NCBI GenBank assembly: GCA_023415075.1
Contig: JAEZLU010000177.1
Location: 1-14,502, forward strand
Reading direction: 5' to 3'
Origin: Bacillota bacterium
GTDB lineage: Bacteria; Bacillota; Negativicutes; Sporomusales; UBA7701
Length of the DNA stretch: 14,502 nucleotides
Numbering within the stretch: position 1 is the first letter of the stretch; the number at the start of each line of letters is the position of its first letter. The notes under the pieces were generated by a model. That model was not told the origin of the DNA. It did not search any database and worked only from the letters and a program-made list of their open reading frames with translations. The translations under genes were made by a program, and so were the position numbers. Positions 5,826-12,886 of the stretch are shown piece after piece.

Positions 5826-6749
5826 TTAAGGCCGGGCGCCCTGCAGCGCCTGGTAGGTGGCGGCCAGGCCCTCGATCAGGGAGGTTGCCGGCTGCCAGCC
5901 CAGCTTAGTCACCGCTGCCTGGTTGGCGAGGGCCGAACGGTAGATGTCGCCTTCGCGCACCGGCCGGTGGTTTAGCCTGAGTTCCCGGCCGGCGACTTTG
6001 GCCATGAAGCTTGCCAGTTCGTTGACCGCGGTTTCACTCTGGGTGCTGATATTATACACGGCGTTGGCGGCAGGGGTTACTAGCGCCAGGCAGTTGGCCT
6101 CGGCCACGTCGCCGGCGTAGACAAAGTCGCGGGTCTGGCCGCCGTCGCCGTAGATGTCGATGGGCTGACCGGCAGCCAGGCAGCGGGCGAATATGCTCAC
6201 GACCCCGCCCTCGCCGCCGTCGCCCTGGCGTTCGCCGTAGACATTGGCGTAGCGTAGCACGATGTAATCCAGCCCGAAGAGTTCGTGGTACAGGTGGAGA
6301 TATTTTTCGGCGGTAAGTTTGCTCAGGCCGTAGAAGGAGGTCGGGCTGCCGGCGGCGTCTTCGGCGAGAGGGATGGCGGCCGCGTCGCCGTATACGGCGG
6401 CGCTGGAGGCAAAGACCACCCGGCGGACGCCGGTCTGGCGGCAGGCTTCGAGGATGTTGACCGTGCCGAGGACGTTGACGGCACAGTCGAAATCGGGGGC
6501 AGCCACTGATCTGGGCACAGCGGTCTGGGCGGCCAAATGGATGACGGCGTCGAAATGCTCGGCGGCAAAAAGCGGCCGCAGATCGTCTTTGGCGATGTCA
6601 AGTTTCTCCAGCCGGGCGCGGGGGTGGACATTGGCCGCCAGGCCGGTGCTGAGGTTGTCGATGACGACGACCGGCCAGTTTTTGGCCGCCAGTTTGGCGA
6701 CTACATGGGATCCGATGAACCCGGCACCGCCGGTGACAAGAACTTTCAA
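5826..6749 (-). CDS. NAD-dependent nucleotide-sugar epimerase (GalE-like, extended SDR)
   Basis: A 307-residue extended short-chain dehydrogenase. TGGAGFIG (6-13) and Asp31 form the NAD-binding Rossmann start, SSAAVYG (115-121) and Tyr140-x3-Lys144 the catalytic site, and GDGGQTRDFVY (201-211) the sugar-nucleotide-binding region typical of UDP-glucose/UDP-GlcNAc 4-epimerases. The start is taken as TTG at 6749: GGGGGAGG lies 7 bases before it, and it places TGGAGFIG at the usual distance from the N-terminus. An in-frame ATG at 6797 lies outside the ribosome binding site. A 74-base gap separates it from the upstream membrane-protein gene; I see no clear promoter there. In this operon it most likely makes the sugar donor, for example UDP-GalNAc or UDP-Gal. 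Dehydratase activity is less likely but not excluded. Confidence 0.86.
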   Translation of the reverse strand: MKVLVTGGAGFIGSHVVAKLAAKNWPVVVIDNLSTGLAANVHPRARLEKLDIAKDDLRPLFAAEHFDAVIHLAAQTAVPRSVAAPDFDCAVNVLGTVNILEACRQTGVRRVVFASSAAVYGDAAAIPLAEDAAGSPTSFYGLSKLTAEKYLHLYHELFGLDYIVLRYANVYGERQGDGGEGGVVSIFARCLAAGQPIDIYGDGGQTRDFVYAGDVAEANCLALVTPAANAVYNISTQSETAVNELASFMAKVAGRELRLNHRPVREGDIYRSALANQAAVTKLGWQPATSLIEGLAATYQALQGARP

Positions 6750-6823
6750 GTAAAGGCCTCCCCCATTTTTCTTAAGGCCGCGGAGCTGATCTCCCAACGG
6801 CCGGCTGCCGCACCGGCGGCGGC

Positions 6824-7807
6824 TTATTTTGCTTGCGTAAACAGGAAGTCACGGCCGAATACCTTGACGGTGTAGTAAAGGCCGATGGTAAACGGCAGGT
6901 ATTCGGCGACGATTCGCCAGGCAACAGCCAGCACACCCACCGTGCCTGGCGGCAAAAGGTCGTCGAACAGGAGGACGAAGCCGCCTTCGGCGATGCCCGA
7001 GCCTCCGGGCGTAGGCGCGAAGTATAGCAGGATGTTGAGAAAGATCATCCGACCGAGGACCAGCGGCCAGTCTACCGTGGCCCCAAGGCCGAGAAAAAGC
7101 ACGGGGACCATGGCGTAGAGGGCCAGCAAGCTGGCGGCCGACTCGGCGAAAACCCGCAGCATGCTGAGGGGCGCGGTGCTTAGCATGATGACGGCGCCGC
7201 GGGTGTCGCGGTACAGGCCGAAGAGGCGGCGGCGCCGCTCACCGGCAAGTCTGCGGGCGAACAGCCGGAGCAGCCTCAGCGAGAAGGTGGAACGGACAAA
7301 CCAGACTCCGGCGGCGGCGGCGATGAGGATGGCGGCCGATACGGCAATGAGGGCGGCCGGCGAAATCCACGGCAGCAGGCCGGGATCGTTTGAGAAAACC
7401 AGCGGCAAACAGACAAAAAGAAACATTATCGACATGAGGGTGCGAATGAGGACGACTACGGTGGCGATACCTGTGGGCACGCCGGCCCGCCGGAGAAACA
7501 TGACCTGGGCCACCGCCCCGCCGGTGGCGCCCGGGGTCAAGAGAGCGGCAAAGTAGTTGCTGAATATAACTTGCACGGCCTGCTGCAAGGTTATCCGTTG
7601 CCCGGAAATACTGACAAGATGGAGCAGCCTGGTGCCGTCGAAGTACATGCCGATTGCCAGGAGAATGGCGACAAGGGCCAGTGACCAAGGCTGGAAGGCT
7701 CCCAGGTGGCGGAGGGTGTGGATGTCTATGGTAAAGTAGATGACGGCGCCGGAGATGCCGCCAACGACCAGGATGATAAGGGACAGTCGCCGGTAAAACT
7801 TAGTCAT
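6824..7807 (-). CDS. UPF0104/LPG-synthase-TM family membrane protein (flippase-like)
   Basis: A 327-residue protein with about eight membrane segments. It carries the two signature loops of the UPF0104 (lysylphosphatidylglycerol synthase TM region, AglD-like) family: LLTPGATGGAVAQ (near 84-96) and FAPTPGGSGIAEGGF (near 265-280). Members without the soluble MprF domain are found in glycan gene clusters and are proposed to move or handle lipid-linked substrates; the biochemical activity is unproven. The ATG at 7807 overlaps the stop of the deacetylase gene by 8 bases (ATGACTAA), with GGGAG six bases upstream, so the two are translationally coupled. In this operon a role in turning a lipid-linked sugar to the outer face is an attractive inference. 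Confidence 0.85.
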   Translation of the reverse strand: MTKFYRRLSLIILVVGGISGAVIYFTIDIHTLRHLGAFQPWSLALVAILLAIGMYFDGTRLLHLVSISGQRITLQQAVQVIFSNYFAALLTPGATGGAVAQVMFLRRAGVPTGIATVVVLIRTLMSIMFLFVCLPLVFSNDPGLLPWISPAALIAVSAAILIAAAAGVWFVRSTFSLRLLRLFARRLAGERRRRLFGLYRDTRGAVIMLSTAPLSMLRVFAESAASLLALYAMVPVLFLGLGATVDWPLVLGRMIFLNILLYFAPTPGGSGIAEGGFVLLFDDLLPPGTVGVLAVAWRIVAEYLPFTIGLYYTVKVFGRDFLFTQAK

Positions 7808-8654
7808 GGCCAAGCTCCCAAAAGGTGATGAGCTCAATGCCGCTGTCGGCCAGGCGCTGCCTGACTGCCGGGCTGATCAGCGAGGCCAGTTCCCCCTGCC
7901 AGGCGTACCGCCAATCGAAGCCGGCCCCGAGAACGGCGTCATCGGCTCCCGGGTGGGTCATGATTTCGCTGTCGCCTGCGGGCAGACTGTCGATGATGTT
8001 CAGGAGATACTCCTGCCGCAGGTTGCCGCCGGCAAGCATGCCGTAGAAGTGGTCAGGCGTGGTCAGGCCGCGTTGCCTGGCCCGGCGGCCGGCCCTCGAG
8101 GCCAGGATGGTCAGGCCGAGGCGGCCGAGAAAGCGGCCCAGACTAAAGGGATAGCCACCGATAAACAAGGGCGGCTCGGCCGGGATACGGACGGCTTTTA
8201 TTTTGTAAGCGGCCGCCAGCTCGAAGATGATGTCGTCGATACCGGGCAGGACATGCAGGTGCTGGTGGCTGTCGATGTGCGAGATGACCAGGCCGGTGGC
8301 GGCGACTTTGGCCATTTGGGCGGTCAGCTCGCTACGTACTTCAGTGAGGCTTATGCGGCCAAGCAGGAAGCGGGCCAGGAAGGCTGGGTACTGCGCCGGC
8401 AGGCGCCCTTCGCCGTCAACGAGCGACGGAATAAGCGCAGGCGGGCTTACCGGCCTCTCCCCCACCAGCGTGAGGTGAATGCCAATTCCCAGCCGGGGTT
8501 GTCCGGCGGCGAGGGTTACAGCGTCTTCGAAGGCGGCGCCCGTCGGCATAAGGGAGGTGCTGGTGACGCAGCCGCGTTCATGGGCTTCGATGATCGCCTT
8601 GTTTACCAGCGGGTGCAAGCCGAAATCGTCGGCGTTGATGATAAGTCGTTTCAT
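7800..8654 (-). CDS. YdjC/ChbG/HpnK/NaxD-family carbohydrate deacetylase
   Basis: A 284-residue cytoplasmic protein starting MKRLIINADDFGLHPLVNKA. The family motifs are complete: ADDFG (8-12), GIHLTL with His60, SHIDSHQHLH (125-134) with metal-binding His/Asp, and EIMTHPG (230-236). YdjC-fold enzymes remove acetyl groups from N-acetylated sugars: ChbG acts on chitin disaccharides, HpnK on hopanoid glucosamine, and NaxD on undecaprenyl-phosphate-linked N-acetylhexosamine before transfer to lipid A. It heads the five-gene operon, coupled by an 8-base overlap to a flippase-like protein and followed by two ArnT-like transferases, which favours a NaxD-like role on a lipid-linked sugar. AAGGGAG six bases before the ATG supports the start. 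No secretion signal is seen. The exact substrate is inferred, not shown. Confidence 0.87.
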   Translation of the reverse strand: MKRLIINADDFGLHPLVNKAIIEAHERGCVTSTSLMPTGAAFEDAVTLAAGQPRLGIGIHLTLVGERPVSPPALIPSLVDGEGRLPAQYPAFLARFLLGRISLTEVRSELTAQMAKVAATGLVISHIDSHQHLHVLPGIDDIIFELAAAYKIKAVRIPAEPPLFIGGYPFSLGRFLGRLGLTILASRAGRRARQRGLTTPDHFYGMLAGGNLRQEYLLNIIDSLPAGDSEIMTHPGADDAVLGAGFDWRYAWQGELASLISPAVRQRLADSGIELITFWELGHD

Positions 8655-8754
8655 GAAGTGCTCCCTTTCAGATGGCCTGGTTATAGTTTAACCGGCGAGG
8701 GGAAAAACTTCCATCCTAGTATATATTTCCACGTATCAGGCCGGCCTACCTGTC

Positions 8755-8774
8755 CGATACTAAATTTAGTATCG
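8755..8774. promoter_or_regulatory. 20-bp perfect palindrome in a divergent promoter region
   Basis: CGATACTAAATTTAGTATCG is exactly self-complementary. It lies between the divergent deacetylase operon and the spore-protein-like gene, 29 bases before the GTG of the latter. A further half-site GTATC occurs at 8733-8737, and a 10-bp palindrome AGGCCGGCCT lies at 8738-8747. No T-run follows, so an operator for a dimeric regulator is more likely than a terminator. GTATC (8733) - 18 bases - GATACTA (8756-8762) also resembles, imperfectly, a sigma-G/sigma-F type promoter. On the minus strand TATACT (8723-8718) could be a -10 for the operon, but no good -35 is visible. Confidence 0.5.
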
Positions 8775-8802
8775 TTCAAGCAAAAAAAAGGAGGTTTCCT
8801 CT

Positions 8803-9135
8803 GTGGACAAAAAGAATCAGCAGTCCAAATCCCAGTTTGGTACCCTTACCGCCAAATCCGACGCCAATAACGACTACTCCCAGGGCTCGACTTCGTCGAC
8901 AGCGACCAGTGGTATGAGTGGCACCAGCGGTTCTACCTTTGGCAGCAACCCGCGCAGCACCGGCACTACCAGCGGCTTGAGCGGCACGACCGCCACCACC
9001 GGTTCTACTATGGGCGGCACCGCCAACCAGACCCTGACGTCGGCTTATGATCCCAACGACCAGTACAACAAGAAGGGCAATCAGCAGAATCAACAGGGAA
9101 CGACAACGCAGGCCGGCCAAAAGAAACCGAAGTAG
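8803..9135 (+). CDS. small Gln/Ser/Thr/Gly-rich protein, gamma-type SASP-like
   Basis: A 110-residue hydrophilic, low-complexity protein. The N-terminal segment NQQSKSQFGTLTAKSDANN (5-23) resembles the repeat of gamma-type small acid-soluble spore proteins (NQQS..QFGTEFASETDAQ), and the end NKKGNQQNQQG (89-99) recalls the KQNQQ part of the same repeat. Between them is a Ser/Thr/Gly linker with an internal repeat (35-48 and 56-72). Gamma-SASPs are made in the forespore and store amino acids for outgrowth. The start is GTG, with a strong AAGGAGG 8 bases upstream. A single-gene unit ending in the terminator at 9163-9191. The resemblance is over short compositionally biased stretches, so a coat or other structural protein is possible. 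The coding call is firm, the spore role moderate. Confidence 0.72.
   Translation: MDKKNQQSKSQFGTLTAKSDANNDYSQGSTSSTATSGMSGTSGSTFGSNPRSTGTTSGLSGTTATTGSTMGGTANQTLTSAYDPNDQYNKKGNQQNQQGTTTQAGQKKPK
8905..9018 (+). repeat. degenerate internal repeat in the SASP-like gene
   Basis: Residues 35-48 (TSGMSGTSGSTFGS) and 56-72 (TSGLSGTTATTGSTMGG) share TSG-[ML]-SGT and GST-[FM]-G, and the DNA is correspondingly similar (8905-8946 and 8968-9018). This indicates growth of the linker by duplication, with a three-residue insertion in the second copy. Confidence 0.6.
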
Positions 9136-9162
9136 TACTGCCGATACCTTATTTATACTACT

Positions 9163-9191
9163 AAAGGGAGCCTTGTTTAGGCTCCCTTTTT
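9163..9191 (+). terminator. terminator of the SASP-like gene
   Basis: AAAGGGAGCC (9163-9172) pairs perfectly with GGCTCCCTTT (9180-9189) across a 7-base loop, and the T-run reaches 9191. It lies 27 bases after the TAG. The A-run on the other arm means it may also stop leftward transcription arriving from the methyltransferase gene that ends at 9223. Confidence 0.88.
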
Positions 9192-9222
9192 CCGTGCAGC
9201 CATCCGTCACCCGCCGGTGGTG

Positions 9223-11202
9223 TTATGTCCGGCCTCGGCTGGCCCGGACCCGGGAGCGGCGGCGGGCGGCAAGTCTGGCTTCGAATTTTTCGAGACAGGC
9301 GATTTCACTGTCGCTGAGTTCGTAGATGCGGTAGATGAACTGGTTGCAGAGGTCGTCGAGCGCGTTGAAGCGGCTGACGGCCTGCGGGTCGCCGGCCAAC
9401 TGGCGGCGAACGAGGCTGGTCAGGATGTTCACAAATTCAGGGGCGTTTTGGTTTACTTCCTGGTTGACCCTGACTGGCAGGAGCTCAAGGGTATCGATGT
9501 CGGTCTGGGCCATCGACCGCCCATACTCGCCGGTCACGGCATGATAATAGAAGCATAGCAGGCGGGAATTCAGAAGTAGCAACAGATAGTCGAGACTGAC
9601 GGTTTCGCCTGTGGGAACAAAGCTGTGGAGGTTATTTAGATGGTAATAGCCGTTGCCGTCGATGCAGGCGGTGAGGGTGTACCCGGTTTGGCGGAGGAGA
9701 ATTTTCCGCCGTTCGATTATGGCTGGGTCCCAGCCGCCTTTATAAAGAAGACCGGGATCAATGTTGAGCCAGTGGCCTTCGTAGGTGAGGCCGTAACGCT
9801 GGATCTGGGCGCCGGATACCAGCCCGCGGCGCCAGGTGCTGCCGGCCGCGGCGGTGGCGACAATGTCGGCCTGCCTGGTCTTGGAGCGGATGCCGCTATG
9901 GCCTGAGGCGAATTTTGCCAGCGGTTCGCTGTTATTATCTATTTTATCAATCAGGTTTTTGACCGTCAAATCGGCGAACAGGCGAAAGCGGTTGTAGGGC
10001 AAGCCGGCAAAGTAGTCTTGGCTGTAATGGCAGCCGGCTGACGAATCCCGGAGGTCGTCTTTGGCCAGTACTTGCTGGACGGCGACCGACTGGCGGCTCC
10101 TGGCCTCCGGCTCGTCTTCCCGCCGGAGGATGCAGATGGCCGACATGCCGACGGCCGCTCCCTTGAAGACCGGCAAGGCAATATGGGCGATATGCTCGAT
10201 AGCGGTGTGATCCATGATGTAGCGGCGAATTTTCGAGTAGTAGCGGCCGAGGAGGAAGCTGTCCGGCAGAATGAAGCCCAAACGGCCGCCAGCAGCCAGC
10301 ATCTCTATACCACGCTCGAGGAAGAGAACGTAGTAGCTGAGTTTGTATTCGGCCGAAGCGCTGAAGCTCTGACGGAGATATGCTTCGTAGTCGGGGTCGA
10401 GCCGACTGGTCCCGCGCAGACCGAAGGAAAGGTAAGGCGGGTTGCCGATTACGAAGTCGTAGCGGGCCGACCAGAAGGCCCGGTGATCGGCAGCAGCACA
10501 GGAGGACGGCCGGCGCAAGCTGTCGCATATCAGGATGTTGGCGACCAGACCGTGTTTGTTGGCAGGATGCTTCAGGCTGAGGCCGGCGGCGGCGATTTCG
10601 GCGGCCAAGCCGTCGATATCGGCGCCCCAGAGGTTGTGGGTGAGGATATGGCGGTGGATGCCGGCTTCCGACCAGTCTTCGGCCGGAAAGCGGGCCGCAA
10701 GTTCATCACGGCCGGCAATGAACCGCTCTTTCAGGAAGTCGTAGGCTTTGAGCAGGAAGTAGCCGCAGCCGCAGGCCGGGTCGAGGATTTTCAGGAAGGG
10801 GTCGGCCAGGAGGTCGGCTTTAGCAACTGTGTGGGCTAGGATAAAGTCGATAATTACCGGGTCGGTATAGAAAAGCCCCTGGGTCCGGCGGCCCAGGGCC
10901 ATTTTTTCGTATAGTTCACCCAGGAGCCAGATGTCGCGGGGCAGGTTATACTGCCAGCGTGCCAGGATGGCGTGGATGTTGTCCGGGATTTCGTATTCCC
11001 GTACGGCCGCCGCCGGGGCCTGCAGGGTCGCCGGCAGCGGCAGGCGGGCGCCTGCCAGGCCGACGATGGCCTCCGGGGCAAGGTCGCCGCGCAGCAGGAG
11101 AGCCAGGACGGTTATCAGTCCCCGCTCGCTGTCCTGCCAGCCCTGCCCGGCCAACCAGTCTTTCAGTTCCTGACATTCGGCGATAAAATATTTCCAGTTC
11201 AT
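9223..11202 (-). CDS. N6-adenine DNA methyltransferase, Eco57I/TaqI type, apparently solitary
   Basis: About 659 residues. An N-terminal helical part leads to GLFYTDPVIIDFIL (near 109-122), then the AdoMet motif DPACGCGYFL (141-150), the acidic motif GADID (193-197) and the catalytic NPPY (254-257): the order of gamma-class N6-adenine methyltransferases. The C-terminal third, with HWLNIDPGLLYKGG, HLNNLHSFVP and LNSRLLCFYYHAVTGEYG, resembles the TaqI-type target-recognition domain. I see no nuclease motif in the protein or a restriction gene beside it, so it looks like an orphan methyltransferase, either protective or regulatory. The start could be ATG at 11202 (GAGG three bases upstream) or in-frame GTG at 11217, which has no ribosome binding site. 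A possible -10, TATAAA, lies at 11247-11242. Confidence 0.87.
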   Translation of the reverse strand: MNWKYFIAECQELKDWLAGQGWQDSERGLITVLALLLRGDLAPEAIVGLAGARLPLPATLQAPAAAVREYEIPDNIHAILARWQYNLPRDIWLLGELYEKMALGRRTQGLFYTDPVIIDFILAHTVAKADLLADPFLKILDPACGCGYFLLKAYDFLKERFIAGRDELAARFPAEDWSEAGIHRHILTHNLWGADIDGLAAEIAAAGLSLKHPANKHGLVANILICDSLRRPSSCAAADHRAFWSARYDFVIGNPPYLSFGLRGTSRLDPDYEAYLRQSFSASAEYKLSYYVLFLERGIEMLAAGGRLGFILPDSFLLGRYYSKIRRYIMDHTAIEHIAHIALPVFKGAAVGMSAICILRREDEPEARSRQSVAVQQVLAKDDLRDSSAGCHYSQDYFAGLPYNRFRLFADLTVKNLIDKIDNNSEPLAKFASGHSGIRSKTRQADIVATAAAGSTWRRGLVSGAQIQRYGLTYEGHWLNIDPGLLYKGGWDPAIIERRKILLRQTGYTLTACIDGNGYYHLNNLHSFVPTGETVSLDYLLLLLNSRLLCFYYHAVTGEYGRSMAQTDIDTLELLPVRVNQEVNQNAPEFVNILTSLVRRQLAGDPQAVSRFNALDDLCNQFIYRIYELSDSEIACLEKFEARLAARRRSRVRASRGRT

Positions 11203-11296
11203 GGGCCTCAAAAGCACCGCCGTTTTCGCTGTTTGTTGCTATTTATATTCAGGTTGCTTTGTTTATTAATCCTGCGGCCGCAAGTTGTTTTCGCTA

Positions 11297-12088
11297 TTAC
11301 AGTTTACTGACCGATTCGACGTGGGCGGCATAGGCGCTGTGGTTATGAATGGATTCGTAGTTTTCGCATTCGACTTCAAACCAGATGACTTTGTCGAGGG
11401 AGCGCAGGGCCAGGACGAGGTCCCGCAAAACGTCCTCGACAAATTTGGGGTTTTCATAGGCCTGCTCGGTCAGGCGCTTTTCGTCTTCCCGCTTGAGCAG
11501 GGAGAATACCGGTGCGCTGCCCTGGGCTTCCATGAGGGCTGCCAGGTCTTCGATCCAGATGAAGCGGCCGGGCTGCAGTTTTATCCTGACCCGCATGAGG
11601 CCGCGCTGGTTGTGGGCGCCGTAGAGGGATATCTCTTTGCTGCAGGGGCAAAGAGAGGTAAAAGGCACAGTGAGGCCGAGAGTAAAGTCAAGATGTTGGC
11701 CGCGCACCAGGGTGCCGGAAAATACACAGTTGTAGTCGAGCAGGCCCCGTAGACCGCTGACCGGAGCTTCTTTTTCGATGAAGTATTTGAAGTTGATATC
11801 GATGCCGGCCCGCTTTGCATCCAGACGGCTTATCATATCGTTTAACATCGCTTCCATCTCGCGATATGATACCGGTTTCTGGCTCCATTCGCTGAGTACT
11901 TCAATGAAGCGGCTCATGTGGGTGCCCTTGTATTCCTGGGGCAGATCGACGGTAAGTTTTATGTTGGCAAGCACCGATTGGAACGCGCCGCCCTTGGTTT
12001 TGATAAGAAATGGCAGGTGAACTTCGCTCACGCCTACCTTCTGGATGGCGATGCCGCGTTCGTCGGCCAGGCTTTGCACATCTTTCAT
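11297..12088 (-). CDS. folE2: GTP cyclohydrolase FolE2 (type IB)
   Basis: A 263-residue member of the COG1469/FolE2 family, which converts GTP to 7,8-dihydroneopterin triphosphate, the entry step of folate and of 7-deazaguanine (queuosine) synthesis, without the strict Zn dependence of FolE. Diagnostic stretches are KGTHMSRFIEVL (54-65), TSLCPCSKEISLYGAHNQRG (144-163, with Cys147 and Cys149), DEKRLTEQAYENPKFVED (202-219) and EVECENYESIHNHSAYA (238-254). The length is normal for the family. GGAGG six bases before the ATG confirms the start. It follows queC by 18 bases and is probably co-transcribed, which ties it to preQ0 supply. No clear terminator follows: the 94 bases to the methyltransferase gene hold only a short TGCGGCCGCA palindrome (11273-11282). 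Confidence 0.95.
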   Translation of the reverse strand: MKDVQSLADERGIAIQKVGVSEVHLPFLIKTKGGAFQSVLANIKLTVDLPQEYKGTHMSRFIEVLSEWSQKPVSYREMEAMLNDMISRLDAKRAGIDINFKYFIEKEAPVSGLRGLLDYNCVFSGTLVRGQHLDFTLGLTVPFTSLCPCSKEISLYGAHNQRGLMRVRIKLQPGRFIWIEDLAALMEAQGSAPVFSLLKREDEKRLTEQAYENPKFVEDVLRDLVLALRSLDKVIWFEVECENYESIHNHSAYAAHVESVSKL

Positions 12089-12106
12089 CGCGTACCTCCG
12101 TGTGTG

Positions 12107-12784
12107 TTACGAGCGGCCGATATAGTCAATTGGATCGGTAAGCCCGGCTTCGGCGAAACCTTTGAGGCGGAGCACGCAGCTGTCGCAGCGGCCGCAGGCG
12201 GCGGCCCCACCGGCGTAGCAGCTGGTGGTCAGGCCCAGGGGCGCGGCGTGCTTGACACCGAGGAGGACGATTTCCTTCTTGGTGAGGCTGATTAGCGGGG
12301 TTTCGACGACGATGCGGCGTCCGTCCTGGACGGCGGCTTTGGTGCTGTAGTCGGCCAGAGTCTGGAACAGGCCGATGAATTCCGGCCGGCAGTCAGGATA
12401 ACCGGAGTAGTCCAGGGCGTTGACGCCGATATAGATGCGGTCGGCGCCAGTAACTTCGGCGTAGCCGAGGGCATAGCTGAGAAAAATGAGGTTACGGGCC
12501 GGTACGTAGGTTATCGGTATGTCCTGCCGGCCAGCGTCGCCGGCCGGGACATCGATAGCGGCATCGGTGAGGGCGCTACCGCCGATGGCCGACATGTTGG
12601 TCTTGATTATGAGATGGTTTTTGACGCCGTAATGGGCGGCAACCCGCCGGGCGCATTCGAGTTCGCGCCCGTGGCGCTGCTGGTAGTCGAAGCTGATGGG
12701 AAGAAGTTCGCAACCGGCGGCGTCGGCCACCGCCATACAGACGGTGGAGTCAAGCCCGCCGGAGAGCAGGACAACGGCTTTCAT
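12107..12784 (-). CDS. queC: 7-cyano-7-deazaguanine (preQ0) synthase QueC
   Basis: A 225-residue PP-loop ATPase. VVLLSGGLDSTVC (4-16) is the ATP-pyrophosphatase loop, ITYVPARNLIFLSYALGYAE (91-110) and IYIGVNALDYSGYPDCRPEF (117-136) are QueC signatures, and Cys189, Cys197, Cys200 and Cys203 form the C-terminal zinc site. It converts 7-carboxy-7-deazaguanine to preQ0 with ammonia and ATP, on the way to queuosine in tRNA. The ATG at 12784 is chosen because the PP-loop then starts at residue 4 and AAGGAG lies upstream (about 12795-12800); an in-frame extension of 11 codons has no ribosome binding site. folE2 follows. queD and queE are not in the window. Confidence 0.95.
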   Translation of the reverse strand: MKAVVLLSGGLDSTVCMAVADAAGCELLPISFDYQQRHGRELECARRVAAHYGVKNHLIIKTNMSAIGGSALTDAAIDVPAGDAGRQDIPITYVPARNLIFLSYALGYAEVTGADRIYIGVNALDYSGYPDCRPEFIGLFQTLADYSTKAAVQDGRRIVVETPLISLTKKEIVLLGVKHAAPLGLTTSCYAGGAAACGRCDSCVLRLKGFAEAGLTDPIDYIGRS

Positions 12785-12825
12785 GCTTACTGCACTCCTT
12801 ATAATGTTGATAGGCATATTATGTG

Positions 12826-12842
12826 GCCTGGTCGGTCCAGGC
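12826..12842 (-). promoter_or_regulatory. small hairpin in the queC leader
   Basis: GCCTGG and CCAGGC form a 6-bp stem with a five-base loop, about 40 bases before the queC start. A candidate promoter lies just upstream on the minus strand: TTGACG (12878-12873), 17 bases, GTTAAT (12855-12850), overlapping the HD-GYP terminator. The short leader does not match the preQ1-I consensus that I know, so I do not call a riboswitch. Confidence 0.3.
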
Positions 12843-12861
12843 TATGCTAATTAACAGCAAT

Positions 12862-12886
12862 TGAGGCTGTTTCGTCAACAGCCTCA
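12862..12886 (-). terminator. terminator-like hairpin at the end of the HD-GYP gene
   Basis: TGAGGCTGTT (12886-12877 on the minus strand) pairs perfectly with AACAGCCTCA (12871-12862) around a five-base loop. The TGA stop codon itself forms the foot of the stem. The sequence that follows (ATTGCTGTT) is T-rich but has no strong T-run, so termination may be incomplete and some read-through into queC is possible. Confidence 0.6.

Noticed and set aside
7806..8870. 354-codon open frame on the plus strand opposite the deacetylase gene
   Set aside because: It mirrors a well-supported gene with complete YdjC motifs, runs through the intergenic palindrome and into the SASP-like gene in another frame, and its composition is that of a G+C-rich antisense frame.
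11273..11282. TGCGGCCGCA palindrome as a folE2 terminator
   Set aside because: It has no loop and no following T-run; it is a short self-complementary stretch likely by chance in G+C-rich DNA.
9223..12842. A Dpd-type 7-deazaguanine DNA modification island, suggested by queC and folE2 beside a DNA methyltransferase
   Set aside because: No dpdA-like transglycosylase or other dpd gene is present, the methyltransferase has ordinary N6-adenine motifs, and queC-folE2 are usual for tRNA queuosine.
12785..12861. preQ1 riboswitch before queC
   Set aside because: The leader lacks the short stem with the A-rich tail of preQ1-I, and I could not fit it to the other classes; only a simple 6-bp hairpin is visible.
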